Assembly (NCBI GenBank): GCA_023423975.1
Contig: JAFAEO010000004.1
Coordinates: 1-64,000, forward strand
DNA from: Pseudomonadota bacterium
Lineage (GTDB): Bacteria > Pseudomonadota > Gammaproteobacteria > Burkholderiales > Burkholderiaceae_B
DNA length: 64,000 nt
Direction: 5' to 3'
In this document: positions 1 through 8,270 of the stretch, one piece after another
Layout: each line of letters begins with the position of its first letter
Position numbering within the stretch: the first letter of the stretch is position 1
Translations under genes and position numbers: made by a program
Notes under the pieces: model-generated
What the model was told of the DNA's origin: nothing
Databases searched by the model: none
Seen by the model: the letters and a program-made list of their open reading frames with translations, nothing else

Positions 1-752
1 ATGAAGTGATTGTCGATTTTATCAATGGCGATCCGGACCATCCGATTATTACCGGGCGGGTGTATAACGCCGCGAATATGCCGCCGTGGAAGCTGCCGGA
101 GAATGCTACGCAAATGGGCTTCTATTCTCGGTCTACGCCGGATGGACATTACCGAACAGCCAATGTTTTCAGATTTGAAGATAAGGCAGAAAATGAAGAA
201 ATCTATGTTCACGCGCAAAAGGACCAGAACATCAAGGTCGAAAACAACTATTCCAAGCGTATTGATGTTAATAAGATTGAGAGCGTCGGACACAGCAAGG
301 GCATTGAAGATACCAACAACCATTACGAAGTAATTGGGGGCGACATGGAGTTGTTTGTTGGGCCGACCCAGAAAGGCCGCTTTACACCGCCGAACGCTTC
401 TGAGCTTTTTGAGGGGCTGGGTGGTGTTCCCTATGGACTGGGTAAATCCGGATCGGCGCCTCAGGGTTCGGGCACAATGCAGATCAGCATTGAGAAGAAC
501 AAGATCGAGAGCATCGGTAACAGTCATTCTCAGTTGATCCAGAAAAACAAAAGCGTCAATGTACGCGATAGTTACTATGTCGACGTTGCCGATGAGTTGA
601 TCATCAATGCAGGAAAGCGCATTCTCATTAAATGTGGACAGAGCGTTATCGTTTTGAATTCCGATGGTTCGATCCAGATTCACGGCAAGACCCTGAGCAT
701 GAATTTTAGTGACATCATCAGAATGGTCTCGGACATCATAAAGGTAAATTAA
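1..752 (+). CDS. vgrG: VgrG type VI secretion spike protein, C-terminal part
   Basis: The reading frame is open from the first base (codon phase starts at base 3) and stops with TAA at 750-752, so the N-terminal gp27/gp44-like part lies outside the window. The start of the visible part, with GDPDHPIITGRVYN, is the end of the gp5-like OB-fold typical of VgrG. It is followed by the family segment with EEIYVHAQKDQNIKVENN and then beta-strand-rich repeats that would form the needle. VgrG trimers cap the Hcp tube and carry effectors. The genes that follow (immunity-like genes, lipase, DUF2169, PAAR-like) are a typical vgrG cargo set. The last codons and stop (KVN, TAA) are echoed upstream of the second and third ankyrin-like genes. 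Confidence 0.9.
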   Translation, partial: EVIVDFINGDPDHPIITGRVYNAANMPPWKLPENATQMGFYSRSTPDGHYRTANVFRFEDKAENEEIYVHAQKDQNIKVENNYSKRIDVNKIESVGHSKGIEDTNNHYEVIGGDMELFVGPTQKGRFTPPNASELFEGLGGVPYGLGKSGSAPQGSGTMQISIEKNKIESIGNSHSQLIQKNKSVNVRDSYYVDVADELIINAGKRILIKCGQSVIVLNSDGSIQIHGKTLSMNFSDIIRMVSDIIKVN

Positions 753-765
753 AGCGAAACTGATC

Positions 766-1632
766 ATGAGCCGCAGAAGGTTTGTTGCTGTTCTATTTGC
801 AGTGGTTGTTGGCGCGACTGCGTGGTGGGCTTATCAAACCATTTCGGAGAAACTCATGGAACCTACCTACCGGGCCGACCGTTTGTTCAAGCCTTATGGC
901 GAGAAAATCTATCATCTTGCCCAACGGATAGAGCGCGGGCAGGCGATCAGCGTCCGAGAGATTCAAGCATTGCCCGGTGGCGTGAATAAACGCTACGGTG
1001 AGGAAATCACGCTGCTTTTTCATGCCTTAGGCGCTCGCAATGTCGAAGCGATGGATACATTGCTTGAAGCAGGCGCTGATCCTTATATGGTCGACATACC
1101 ATCGAAGGGCTCCACTCGATCATTTGTTTATTATCTGACTTTGCCAGGCCATCCCACCGATCCGCAACTCGGTTTTCCGTTTATCAATACGCTGATCAAG
1201 CTATATCTTAAGCATGGCGGTGATCCCAATTATCGGCTGGGAGGGGCAAATAACGATCCGCTGATCGCAGGCGTTGCCCTGATGGACAACTATGAGGGTG
1301 TTGATATCCTACTTGATGCAGGTGCTGATCCGTGGATGGACAACGCTCATAAGATAAATGCAATGATACGACTCGCTGCGGATGGTCTCTCTCATGCTGA
1401 ACTAAATCGATTAATTGACCGTGGGTATTTCGACAACGTACCCGTTACGAAATTGAGGGAATTTCTGTCATGGCTCTCGCTCTATGAGCAACGTGGCGAC
1501 GAGAGAAGCCTTGCTAATCAGGCAATCGGACGACGTGTGTTGAAGCGGCATCCCAATTACCCGACAGATGAGTATACGGAACAACTGTTCCAGGGACCGA
1601 TTCCGTGGAAGGAGATTGAGAATGAGCAGTAA
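766..1632 (+). CDS. membrane-anchored ankyrin-like protein, copy 1 (probable T6SS immunity protein)
   Basis: This encodes 288 residues. A basic MSRRR start and one hydrophobic segment (about residues 5-22) suggest an inner-membrane anchor with the rest in the periplasm. Ankyrin-like units are visible in the middle, for example NVEAMDTLLEAGADPYMVD near residue 97 and YEGVDILLDAGADPW near residue 177. It is the first of three near-identical 288-residue copies between vgrG and a lipase gene. Anchored ankyrin proteins beside T6SS lipases are commonly immunity proteins, which is the inferred role here; there is no catalytic motif. The ATG lies 13 bp after the vgrG stop with only a weak ribosome site. 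An alternative is an accessory or chaperone role. Confidence 0.75.
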   Translation: MSRRRFVAVLFAVVVGATAWWAYQTISEKLMEPTYRADRLFKPYGEKIYHLAQRIERGQAISVREIQALPGGVNKRYGEEITLLFHALGARNVEAMDTLLEAGADPYMVDIPSKGSTRSFVYYLTLPGHPTDPQLGFPFINTLIKLYLKHGGDPNYRLGGANNDPLIAGVALMDNYEGVDILLDAGADPWMDNAHKINAMIRLAADGLSHAELNRLIDRGYFDNVPVTKLREFLSWLSLYEQRGDERSLANQAIGRRVLKRHPNYPTDEYTEQLFQGPIPWKEIENEQ

Positions 1633-1701
1633 GGCATTCTTCCAACCTGAAAAATTCGCGGGCGATACGTTGTGTAAAGATAAATTAAAGTGAGGCTTAC
1701 C

Positions 1702-2568
1702 ATGAATCGCAGAAGACTTTTTGCTGTTTTGTTTGCAGTGGTTGTTGGCGCGACGGCATGGTGGGCTTATCACACCATTTCGGAGAAACTCATGGAGCCT
1801 ACCTACCGGGCCGACCGTTTGTTCAAGCCTTATGGCGAAGAAATTTACCGCATTGCCCAGCGGATAGAACGGGGTCAGGCGATCAGCGTCCGAGAGATTA
1901 AAGCATTGCCGGGTGGTGTGAATAAGCGCTATGGAGAAGAAATCACGCTGCTTTTTCATGCACTGGGCGCGCGCAATGTCGAAGCGATGGATGCATTGCT
2001 TGAAGCAGGCGCTGATCCTTATATGATCGACATACCATCGAAGGGCTCCACTCGATCATTTGTTTATTATCTGACTTTGCCAGGTCATCCTACCGATCCG
2101 CAGAGCGGCTTTCCATTTATCAACCAACTGATTAAACTTTATCTCAAGCATGGGGGAGATCCGAATCGCCGTCTGGGCGGAGCTAATAAAAACCCGCTGA
2201 TCGCTGGTGTTGCCCTGATCAACAACTATGAGGGCATCAGTCTGCTGCTTAAAGCGGGTGCCGATCCTTGGGCAGAAGGTGATGATGGGGATACTGCAAT
2301 GTCAACGCTTGCAGCAGATGATATTTCTCAAACAGCACTAAACCTGCTAATAGATCAAGGGTATTTTGATAAAGTTTCCATTCCAAAATTGCGAGAATTT
2401 TTTTCATGGCTCTCGCTCTATGAGCAACGTGGAGATGATATTAGCCTTGCCAATCAGAAAATTGGCAGACGAGTATTGAAGCGACACCCCAAATACCCGA
2501 CAGATAAGTATACAGAACGACTGTTTCAGGGGCCGATTCCGAGGAAGGAGATAGAGAAGGAGCAGTAA
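1702..2568 (+). CDS. membrane-anchored ankyrin-like protein, copy 2 (probable T6SS immunity protein)
   Basis: This is the second 288-residue copy, with an MNRRRLFAVLF start, one hydrophobic N-terminal helix and the same ankyrin-like units. I start it at ATG 1702, not at the in-frame GTG 1690, because the GTGAGG at 1690-1695 is better read as its Shine-Dalgarno sequence and the resulting length equals the other copies. It differs from copies 1 and 3 mainly after residue 165: AEGDDGDTAMSTLAADD replaces the corresponding loop. It shares LSWLSLYEQRGD with copy 1 and SLANQKIGRRVLKRH with copy 3. The inferred role is periplasmic protection against the lipase encoded downstream or against related lipases from competitors. 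Confidence 0.75.
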   Translation: MNRRRLFAVLFAVVVGATAWWAYHTISEKLMEPTYRADRLFKPYGEEIYRIAQRIERGQAISVREIKALPGGVNKRYGEEITLLFHALGARNVEAMDALLEAGADPYMIDIPSKGSTRSFVYYLTLPGHPTDPQSGFPFINQLIKLYLKHGGDPNRRLGGANKNPLIAGVALINNYEGISLLLKAGADPWAEGDDGDTAMSTLAADDISQTALNLLIDQGYFDKVSIPKLREFFSWLSLYEQRGDDISLANQKIGRRVLKRHPKYPTDKYTERLFQGPIPRKEIEKEQ

Positions 2569-2637
2569 TACGTTCTCGTCAACTCAGGATGTTGTGGAAG
2601 ATATGTTGCATAAAGGTAAATTAAAGTGAGGCCGACC

Positions 2638-3504
2638 ATGAATCGCAGAAGACTTTTTGCTGTTCTTTTTGCAGTGGTTGTTGGCGCGACTGCATGGTGG
2701 GCTTATCAAACCGTTTCGGAGAAACTCATGGAACCTACCTACCGGGCCGACCGTTTGTTCAAGCCTTATGGCGAAGGAATTTACCGCATTGCCCAGAGGA
2801 TAGAACGGGGTCAGGCGATCAGCGTCCGAGCGATTCAAGCATTGCCCGGTGGTGTGAATAAACGCTACGGTGAGGAAATCACGCTGCTTTTTCATGCCTT
2901 AGGTGCACGCAATATCGAAGCGATTGATGCATTGCTTGAAGCGGGTGCCGACCCGTATACGGCCGACAGACCTTCCAAGGGCTCGATCCGTTCGTTCGCT
3001 TATGCCCTGACTCTGCCTGGGCACCCCACCGATCCGCAACTCGGTTTTCCGTTTATCAATACGCTGATCAAGCTGTATCTCAAGAATGGGGGCAACCCCA
3101 ATCATCGCCTGGGAGGTGCAAATAACGATCCGCTGATCGCAGGCGTTGCTCTAATTCACAACTATGAGGGTGTTGATCTGCTACTTGACGCAGGTGCTGA
3201 TCCTTGGGCAGAAGCCAACGACAATAATACTGCAATGTCGCTGCTTGCTGCAAACGGTCTCTCTCATGCTGAACTCAATCGGTTAATTGATCGTGGGTAT
3301 TTCGACAAGGTTACGCATTCAAAACTGCAAGAGTTTATGTCCGCCCTGTCTGGTTATCTGCCGAGGGGCGATGAAATTAGCCTTGCCAATCAGAAGATTG
3401 GCCGACGAGTATTGAAGCGACACCTCAATTACCCGGCAGATAGGCATACAGAGCGACTGTTCCAGGGACCGATCCCATGGAAGGAAATAGAGAATGAGCA
3501 GTGA
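2638..3504 (+). CDS. membrane-anchored ankyrin-like protein, copy 3 (probable T6SS immunity protein)
   Basis: This is the third 288-residue copy, starting at ATG 2638 behind GTGAGG. Its N-terminal anchor is almost identical to the other copies. It carries its own changes, such as GADPYTADRPSKGSIRSFAYALT near residue 107 and LQEFMSALSGYLPRGD near residue 240. It shares GLSHAELNRLIDRGYFD with copy 1 and PWAE plus SLANQKIGRR with copy 2, so the three are mosaics. It lies 62 bp upstream of the lipase gene, where an immunity gene matching the adjacent effector is expected. The function is inferred from context only. Confidence 0.75.
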   Translation: MNRRRLFAVLFAVVVGATAWWAYQTVSEKLMEPTYRADRLFKPYGEGIYRIAQRIERGQAISVRAIQALPGGVNKRYGEEITLLFHALGARNIEAIDALLEAGADPYTADRPSKGSIRSFAYALTLPGHPTDPQLGFPFINTLIKLYLKNGGNPNHRLGGANNDPLIAGVALIHNYEGVDLLLDAGADPWAEANDNNTAMSLLAANGLSHAELNRLIDRGYFDKVTHSKLQEFMSALSGYLPRGDEISLANQKIGRRVLKRHLNYPADRHTERLFQGPIPWKEIENEQ

Positions 3505-3566
3505 AGCATTCACATTCATTTATGGTATTGCTCGGTGCTGCATAGATTCACTGCAAGGAAATAAGT

Positions 3567-5039
3567 TTGGTTAAAAAATCCCCCATAGCTAACGGTCAAG
3601 AGAACATTCAACTCGACAAGAAAGTCCTAACACTCCCACCAGCAACAAAGAACTCCAGCAACGCCACAGTTATTCGAGGTAAGTCAAAGTGGAAATCTTG
3701 CTGGCGTCATGCCTGCTATTTGTCAAAGTATATCTACAAAGAGCCGCCTTCACCCACCGGGTTTCATACGCAGTTTCCGGAAAAAATGGCTCAAATTGAA
3801 GAACAGTGGGAAGTATGTGACGAGTTAGTCGAACAAGCGGGGTCAGGCTTGGTGGCCAGATTGTTCAAAATCAAGGGTTATGATCCTGCGTTTAAAACCG
3901 ATGTCTGCCCTCCAACCCTGGTTTATCGGGGCACGGATTTTGAGGACATGCGTGATCTTGCGGTGATCGCCACCATTCAGGTGACTTGGGGAATATTGTC
4001 ATTTACCTTTGAAATTGGCCATTTGCTCGACAATACACTTGACCCAAATAGCACTCGCCAGACACTGATCAACGCCGGGTTTGTAGCAATCCCAATTTAT
4101 ACTGAAGAGGGAACAGTTCAAGCTGAAAGCGCCGCAAAAGGGCTACCCATTACAGTTGACATTGCGTTGACGCTGGAAATATTGGCCAAAGAAAATGGAG
4201 ACTGGGCTAATAACATTTGGCAGGGTATCGGAAGAGGAAGCACACAATACCAAAATGCTTTTAGATATGGCACGAAGGTTGTAAGGGAAAAAATTTTGCC
4301 CGGCGAGGATAAACGCCTAGAGATGACAGGCCACTCACTCGGCGGCGGATTGGCTAGCGCCGTGTGTGCCGTTCTCAGCCGTCAGCTCCCTGATATTTAC
4401 TTCCATGCAATAGTCTTCAACCCCTCCGGCGTACATCCAAATACGATAAAACCGGCCACGGGTGCGGACGGGTTAATTGATGGATTTGCTGTTAAAGACG
4501 ATATTCTGACGACGCTGCAAAGTTACCGTGGCAATTTGCCTATCGTCGGTGCGATCTTTCGCCTTGCGAAGCGAACGATTAACCAGGATGGAATGCCTGA
4601 GGCCTTGTGCACTTTCTTACCTAAGAAGGGTATTAGCCCTGGAAAAACCAATGAGCAGTGGGCAATACCGCCGAAGGGTCAAGTGCTGCCGAATCTGTTT
4701 CCCCTCAGCGAGCAAACGCTAGTGCCACCGCCCAAACCGGAGGGATTCCCGGAACTGAACCGTCTGGATGCCATGTTGAATGCCGCGCCTTCCCTGTCGC
4801 TTTTTGCCACCCAATTCCTGGCATATATAAATGACCGATACAGAGCGATTGCACAAAAAGAGGTAGGAGGCTGGTTCGGTGCTCGAATCGATACGCTTTA
4901 TAAGAATATGTTTGAAAGATACTGGGCCGATTTGAAGCCGGAGATCGATGCGCTTGCCAAGATCGTCGGCGCTGCCGTCGACTATCACGGGATGGATTAC
5001 GTGATAGCCACCTACGAAACACATTACGGCAGTCTTTAA
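3567..5039 (+). CDS. class 3 lipase, probable T6SS phospholipase effector (Tle-type)
   Basis: This encodes 490 residues with no signal peptide. The class 3 lipase fold shows YRGTDFEDMRD near residue 120 and the nucleophile elbow TGHSLGGG with Ser257. A likely acid is Asp311 or Asp312 and a likely catalytic His is in the last 20 residues (YHGMDY near 474). A hydrophobic stretch lies near residues 131-150. Position between VgrG/immunity genes and DUF2169/PAAR-like genes argues for a VgrG-delivered antibacterial phospholipase; Tle2/TseL-type effectors use the same lipase fold. The start is TTG 3567 with AAGGAA six bases upstream. Activity and family number cannot be fixed by eye. Confidence 0.8.
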   Translation: MVKKSPIANGQENIQLDKKVLTLPPATKNSSNATVIRGKSKWKSCWRHACYLSKYIYKEPPSPTGFHTQFPEKMAQIEEQWEVCDELVEQAGSGLVARLFKIKGYDPAFKTDVCPPTLVYRGTDFEDMRDLAVIATIQVTWGILSFTFEIGHLLDNTLDPNSTRQTLINAGFVAIPIYTEEGTVQAESAAKGLPITVDIALTLEILAKENGDWANNIWQGIGRGSTQYQNAFRYGTKVVREKILPGEDKRLEMTGHSLGGGLASAVCAVLSRQLPDIYFHAIVFNPSGVHPNTIKPATGADGLIDGFAVKDDILTTLQSYRGNLPIVGAIFRLAKRTINQDGMPEALCTFLPKKGISPGKTNEQWAIPPKGQVLPNLFPLSEQTLVPPPKPEGFPELNRLDAMLNAAPSLSLFATQFLAYINDRYRAIAQKEVGGWFGARIDTLYKNMFERYWADLKPEIDALAKIVGAAVDYHGMDYVIATYETHYGSL

Positions 5040-5041
5040 AC

Positions 5042-6103
5042 ATGCAAATTACAAGCAACCTCTCATTCCCGTCAATGTTTTTCCGCCACTGGGATCTGGA
5101 TGGCAGCGAGATGGGCGTGCTCATCGCGAAGGGAAGCTTCCATATTGACCAGGGGAAGCGATCTGAGCGAATTTTACGCTCGCAGCCGGATATTCTGCTC
5201 TCCGATGCATTTTACGGCGAAGCGAATGCGTCGCCGCTTAAGCAAGAAAGCGAGCTGGCGCCGTTCAAACCGAGGACTGACGTGACTTTCTGCGCGATCG
5301 CCCGTTCGCCCGAAGCGAAGGACCTGGAAAGCTGGCCCGTTCGGTTCAATATCAGGGAAAGACTTTCATATGGCTTTCATGTGTTTGGCGAAAGGTTTTG
5401 GGAGGTATCCGGAGCCGATAAGAACGCCCATTGGCAACTATCGTCGATAAAGCCGATGACCCAGTTGCCACTGACTTATGCTTACGCCTATGGTGGCACG
5501 GCCAGGAAGAGCGAAAACGAAGTCGCGGCTCATGCCTATAACCCCATAGGGCGGGGTTTGCTGAATGACTATCTATTGTCCCTGAGGGAAGCAGTAGCTG
5601 CTCCGCAGATCGGACTTGCGGGAGAATTAGCTGCCGCACGATCGGAGGCACCAATGACAGTGTGCGGCTGCGGTCCGCTAACGAAATCGTGGTTGCCGCG
5701 GCTTGCCTTGGCTGGAACGTTCGATGAGGCCTGGCAACGTGAGCGTCACCCACGCATGCCGGTGGATTATGACTACTCCTATTGGAACGGGGCACCGCTA
5801 CCGCTGCAGGTGCAGCCTTACTTGCTCGGCAATGAAACGATCGAACTATCGGGCGTTCGGCACGAACCTGAACCGTACACCTTTGATTTGCCTGGCATGA
5901 CCGCTGGTTGCCGGCTTGTTCGTCGGGGTGCTAAAGAACCAGAGCGTCTGGCGCTTTACCTGGACACCGTCCATTGTGATGTTTCGGATCAGGACCAATC
6001 GGATCACTGGATGTCGCTTACCTGGCGAATCACATTACCCGATCCAGATGATATTCGTGAAATCGAGATTTTTGCTCAACAATTGAAGGAACCTGGATTA
6101 TGA
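5042..6103 (+). CDS. DUF2169 domain protein (T6SS effector adaptor)
   Basis: This encodes 353 residues and starts 2 bp after the lipase stop, so it is translationally close to it. The N-terminal part (FRHWDLDGSEMGVLIAKGSFHID) and the repeated beta-rich layout, with YAYAYGGTARKSENEVAAHAYNPIGRG near residue 145, are typical of DUF2169. DUF2169 proteins accompany T6SS effectors and PAAR-like proteins and are thought to load the effector onto the spike. The gene ends with an ATGA overlap into the PAAR-like gene. I expect it to be the adaptor for the upstream lipase. Confidence 0.85.
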   Translation: MQITSNLSFPSMFFRHWDLDGSEMGVLIAKGSFHIDQGKRSERILRSQPDILLSDAFYGEANASPLKQESELAPFKPRTDVTFCAIARSPEAKDLESWPVRFNIRERLSYGFHVFGERFWEVSGADKNAHWQLSSIKPMTQLPLTYAYAYGGTARKSENEVAAHAYNPIGRGLLNDYLLSLREAVAAPQIGLAGELAAARSEAPMTVCGCGPLTKSWLPRLALAGTFDEAWQRERHPRMPVDYDYSYWNGAPLPLQVQPYLLGNETIELSGVRHEPEPYTFDLPGMTAGCRLVRRGAKEPERLALYLDTVHCDVSDQDQSDHWMSLTWRITLPDPDDIREIEIFAQQLKEPGL

Positions 6104-6522
6104 ACCGAAGCGCCGCACGTTTCACACAGAAAAAAAACGCTATTGTTTGCTTGTCTCCAGACGTTTGCCTGACGCCGCGTGGATCAAAGGACGTTCCGGT
6201 TCCCTATATGATCATTTCGAAGCTCGACTGGAGCGAGCGTACGGTGGCTAATGTCACTTTTGGTGGCGAGCAGGCGTTCACGATGGACAGTCGTATCCGA
6301 CAAGTGACTGGTAACGAGCCCGGTACGGGCGGTGGCGTGCAGTCCGGAGTTAATGTTGGTTGGTGTCGTCCGCAATCGAACAAGTCGAATTTTTTCGTCA
6401 ACGGCCAACAGATTATTCAGGACGATTGTATCTTCGAGATGAATTGCTCCGGGCAAGAGGGATCATCCAATACATTGGGAAAGTTGGTGTTTGACGATCT
6501 ATTCAAATTGGCTCGGTTTTGA
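6100..6522 (+). CDS. DUF4150 PAAR-like protein (T6SS tip)
   Basis: This encodes 140 residues. It contains CLSPDVCLTPRGSKDVPVPYMIIS near residue 14, the DUF4150/PAAR-like opening with the conserved proline turns, and GTGGGVQSGVNVGWCRPQSNKSNFFVNGQ in the middle. PAAR-like proteins sharpen the VgrG spike and link to DUF2169 and effectors. Its ATG overlaps the stop of the DUF2169 gene (ATGA, 6100-6103), so the two are made together. It closes the module: a low-GC gap without further T6SS genes follows. Confidence 0.85.
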   Translation: MNRSAARFTQKKNAIVCLSPDVCLTPRGSKDVPVPYMIISKLDWSERTVANVTFGGEQAFTMDSRIRQVTGNEPGTGGGVQSGVNVGWCRPQSNKSNFFVNGQQIIQDDCIFEMNCSGQEGSSNTLGKLVFDDLFKLARF

Positions 6523-6767
6523 AGCAAAAAATATTTGTGGATTACCCTTTTTATATTTAAAAAAGTATAAAAAAAGATCCCGATTTGCTGGAAATCAACG
6601 AAGTATTTTCCGCGCTTGAATTAGCAGATATCTGCCAAAGTGGCAATAACTGGCTGGTGAAACCGGGCATTGCATGCTATTTTCGAGAGAGAAAAGCAAA
6701 ATTTTATATCTCTTTCTATTGAAAAGACAGTGATCAGACCGCAGGCAACTCGCAATTCAATCACGTC
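6523..6767. other. AT-rich gap after the T6SS module
   Basis: No convincing gene. A T/A-rich block at 6541-6575 is followed by an open frame 6561-6722 (+) without ATG; read from TTG 6585 it would give 45 residues (LLEINEVFSALELADICQSG onward), with no ribosome site. It may be the tail of a decayed gene of the module. Confidence 0.4.
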
Positions 6768-6790
6768 TTAAAAAGGTGCGCACCTTTTTT
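6768..6790. terminator. bidirectional terminator between T6SS module and metF
   Basis: Inverted repeat AAAAGGTGCGCACCTTTT with extra T residues on both strands. It could stop transcription from the PAAR-like gene (+) and from metF (-). Confidence 0.6.
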
Positions 6791-6812
6791 AAAAGCTTCG
6801 GATTACCGCAAC

Positions 6813-7655
6813 TCAATAGCGCAGATTTTTCCAGATTGCCAGCGTGGCGTCGGCATTATTGAGCGTGTAAAAATGAATGCCCGGCACGCCACAGTCAATC
6901 AGCTTCTGACACAATTGCGTAACCACATCGGCGCCAAAGGCACGAATGGACGCCTTGTCATCGCCAAATTGCGCCAGGCGCAGGCGAATCCAGCGCGGCA
7001 CTTCGGCTCCGCACATTTGCGAAAACCGCAGCAACTGCGTATGGTTGGTAATGGGCATGATTCCAGGCACGATCGGAATACTCACGCCACGCTGCACGGC
7101 ACGATCAACAAAATCGAAATAAGCGTCGGCATTGAAAAAATACTGCGTGATCGCACTATTGGCGCCAGCATTAACCTTGGTGACAAAATTATTCAGATCA
7201 TGCTCGGGACTGTCGGCCTGCGGGTGCATTTCCGGATAGGCAGCCACCTCGACATGGAACCAATCGCCCGAATGTTCACGAATAAGCCTGACCAGTTCGG
7301 ACGCGTACGGCAACTCTGAATCATTACCGCCCATGCCCGAAGGCAGATCGCCACGCAACGCCACAATTCGATGAATGCCTTTGGCCTTGTACTGATCCAG
7401 CAATTGAATCAGCGACGCTCTGCTGGCGCCAATGCAGGACAGGTGCGGGGCAGCTTCACAACCCAGTTGCGAGAACATGGAGACGGTTTCGGCCGTTCCA
7501 TCCCGGGTCGAGCCGCCTGCCCCGAAAGTCACACTAATATAACGAGGATGCATCGCCATCAACTGCTTGGCGGTGCCTACCAGCCGCTCGCGCGATGCCT
7601 GATCGCGCGGCGGGAAAAACTCCAGGCTGAATGCCTCGTCGGAAAAAGAACTCAT
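6813..7655 (-). CDS. metF: 5,10-methylenetetrahydrofolate reductase
   Basis: This encodes 280 residues. It makes 5-methyltetrahydrofolate from methylene-THF using a flavin, supplying the methyl group for methionine synthesis. Visible family motifs are the N-terminal SLEFFPPRD with the catalytic Glu, SVTFGAGGSTRDGT, HRIVALRGDLPSG with the flavin-site Asp, and a C-terminal GVPGIHFYTLNNADATLAIW. It starts 4 bp after the upstream small membrane protein gene and sits downstream of ahcY and metK on the same strand, forming a one-carbon and SAM-recycling block. The length is normal for bacterial MetF. Confidence 0.96.
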   Translation of the reverse strand: MSSFSDEAFSLEFFPPRDQASRERLVGTAKQLMAMHPRYISVTFGAGGSTRDGTAETVSMFSQLGCEAAPHLSCIGASRASLIQLLDQYKAKGIHRIVALRGDLPSGMGGNDSELPYASELVRLIREHSGDWFHVEVAAYPEMHPQADSPEHDLNNFVTKVNAGANSAITQYFFNADAYFDFVDRAVQRGVSIPIVPGIMPITNHTQLLRFSQMCGAEVPRWIRLRLAQFGDDKASIRAFGADVVTQLCQKLIDCGVPGIHFYTLNNADATLAIWKNLRY

Positions 7656-7659
7656 AACG

Positions 7660-7995
7660 TTAATTCAGAATACTCAGCAAAATTGCAGAAATAATGGAAT
7701 ACAGTACGGCGCCGATCACGGCCCACCAGAAACCGTCCACCTTGAAGCCATTGAATACCGATCCGGCCAGCCAGAACATCAGCACGTTAAGCACCAGCAG
7801 GAAAAGCCCCAGCGTAACAATGGTAATGGGCAGGGTGAGAATGGCAAGAATAGGATAAACCACCGTATTGACCAGCCCCAGAATGACAGCTGCGATAAGC
7901 GCAGATACAAAGCTGGTTACAGTAATGCCAGGCAGAATATAGGCAACAATCATGAGGGCCAGCGCTTGCAGAACCCAGGTTAACAGCAATGTCAT
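7660..7995 (-). CDS. small four-helix membrane protein, YvlD/phage-holin-4-like family
   Basis: This encodes 111 residues, almost entirely hydrophobic, with about four transmembrane helices and the family pattern NTVVYPILAILTLPITIVTLGLFLLVLN. It belongs to the DUF360 / phage holin superfamily IV group. Despite that name it is a chromosomal gene here: no phage genes surround it. Its role is unknown. It lies 4 bp upstream of metF in the same direction, a pairing that I recall from other Burkholderiales. A good ribosome site (AAGGAGAAGTG) precedes the ATG. Confidence 0.85.
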   Translation of the reverse strand: MTLLLTWVLQALALMIVAYILPGITVTSFVSALIAAVILGLVNTVVYPILAILTLPITIVTLGLFLLVLNVLMFWLAGSVFNGFKVDGFWWAVIGAVLYSIISAILLSILN

Positions 7996-8270
7996 ATCAC
8001 TTCTCCTTTAAATTCCCTAATAAAACACCAACACCAAAAGAACACCACCACCAGAACAACGTGCGCCTATGCTCACGCTGCCATTGTGCACCCATCCCGC
8101 CGCAACACCTTGCATGACAGTTGAATAGCAGCACAATGATCGAAAGTTACCACACCGCGGCAAGCTGCGGCCGTCAACCTCAGAACGGACTGCTGTCAAC
8201 AGAATCATCACATATGCAACAATCACATTTGTGATGATCGCGCGAGCCGACAGCAGCCCGCAGCGATGGA
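7996..8270 (-). other. gap between ahcY and the small membrane protein gene
   Basis: No gene seen. It holds a perfect inverted repeat ATCACATTTGTGAT near 8222-8235 and, read on the - strand, a TTGACA element that could be the -35 of the membrane protein-metF unit. No strong terminator was seen. Confidence 0.35.

Larger units (their letters stand above)
737..3504 (+). repeat. tandem triplication, 936-bp period
   Basis: The three ankyrin-like genes start at 766, 1702 and 2638, a spacing of exactly 936 bp twice. The spacers are homologous too. An 18-bp block at 737-754 that covers the end of vgrG and its TAA recurs identically at 2609-2626 and with small changes before copy 2. The repeated unit therefore began inside the last codons of vgrG. 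This shows duplication by unequal crossing-over followed by divergence. Confidence 0.9.

Noticed and set aside
7660..7995. Prophage remnant suggested by the phage holin family name
   Set aside because: This family is widespread in bacterial chromosomes and no phage gene is nearby.
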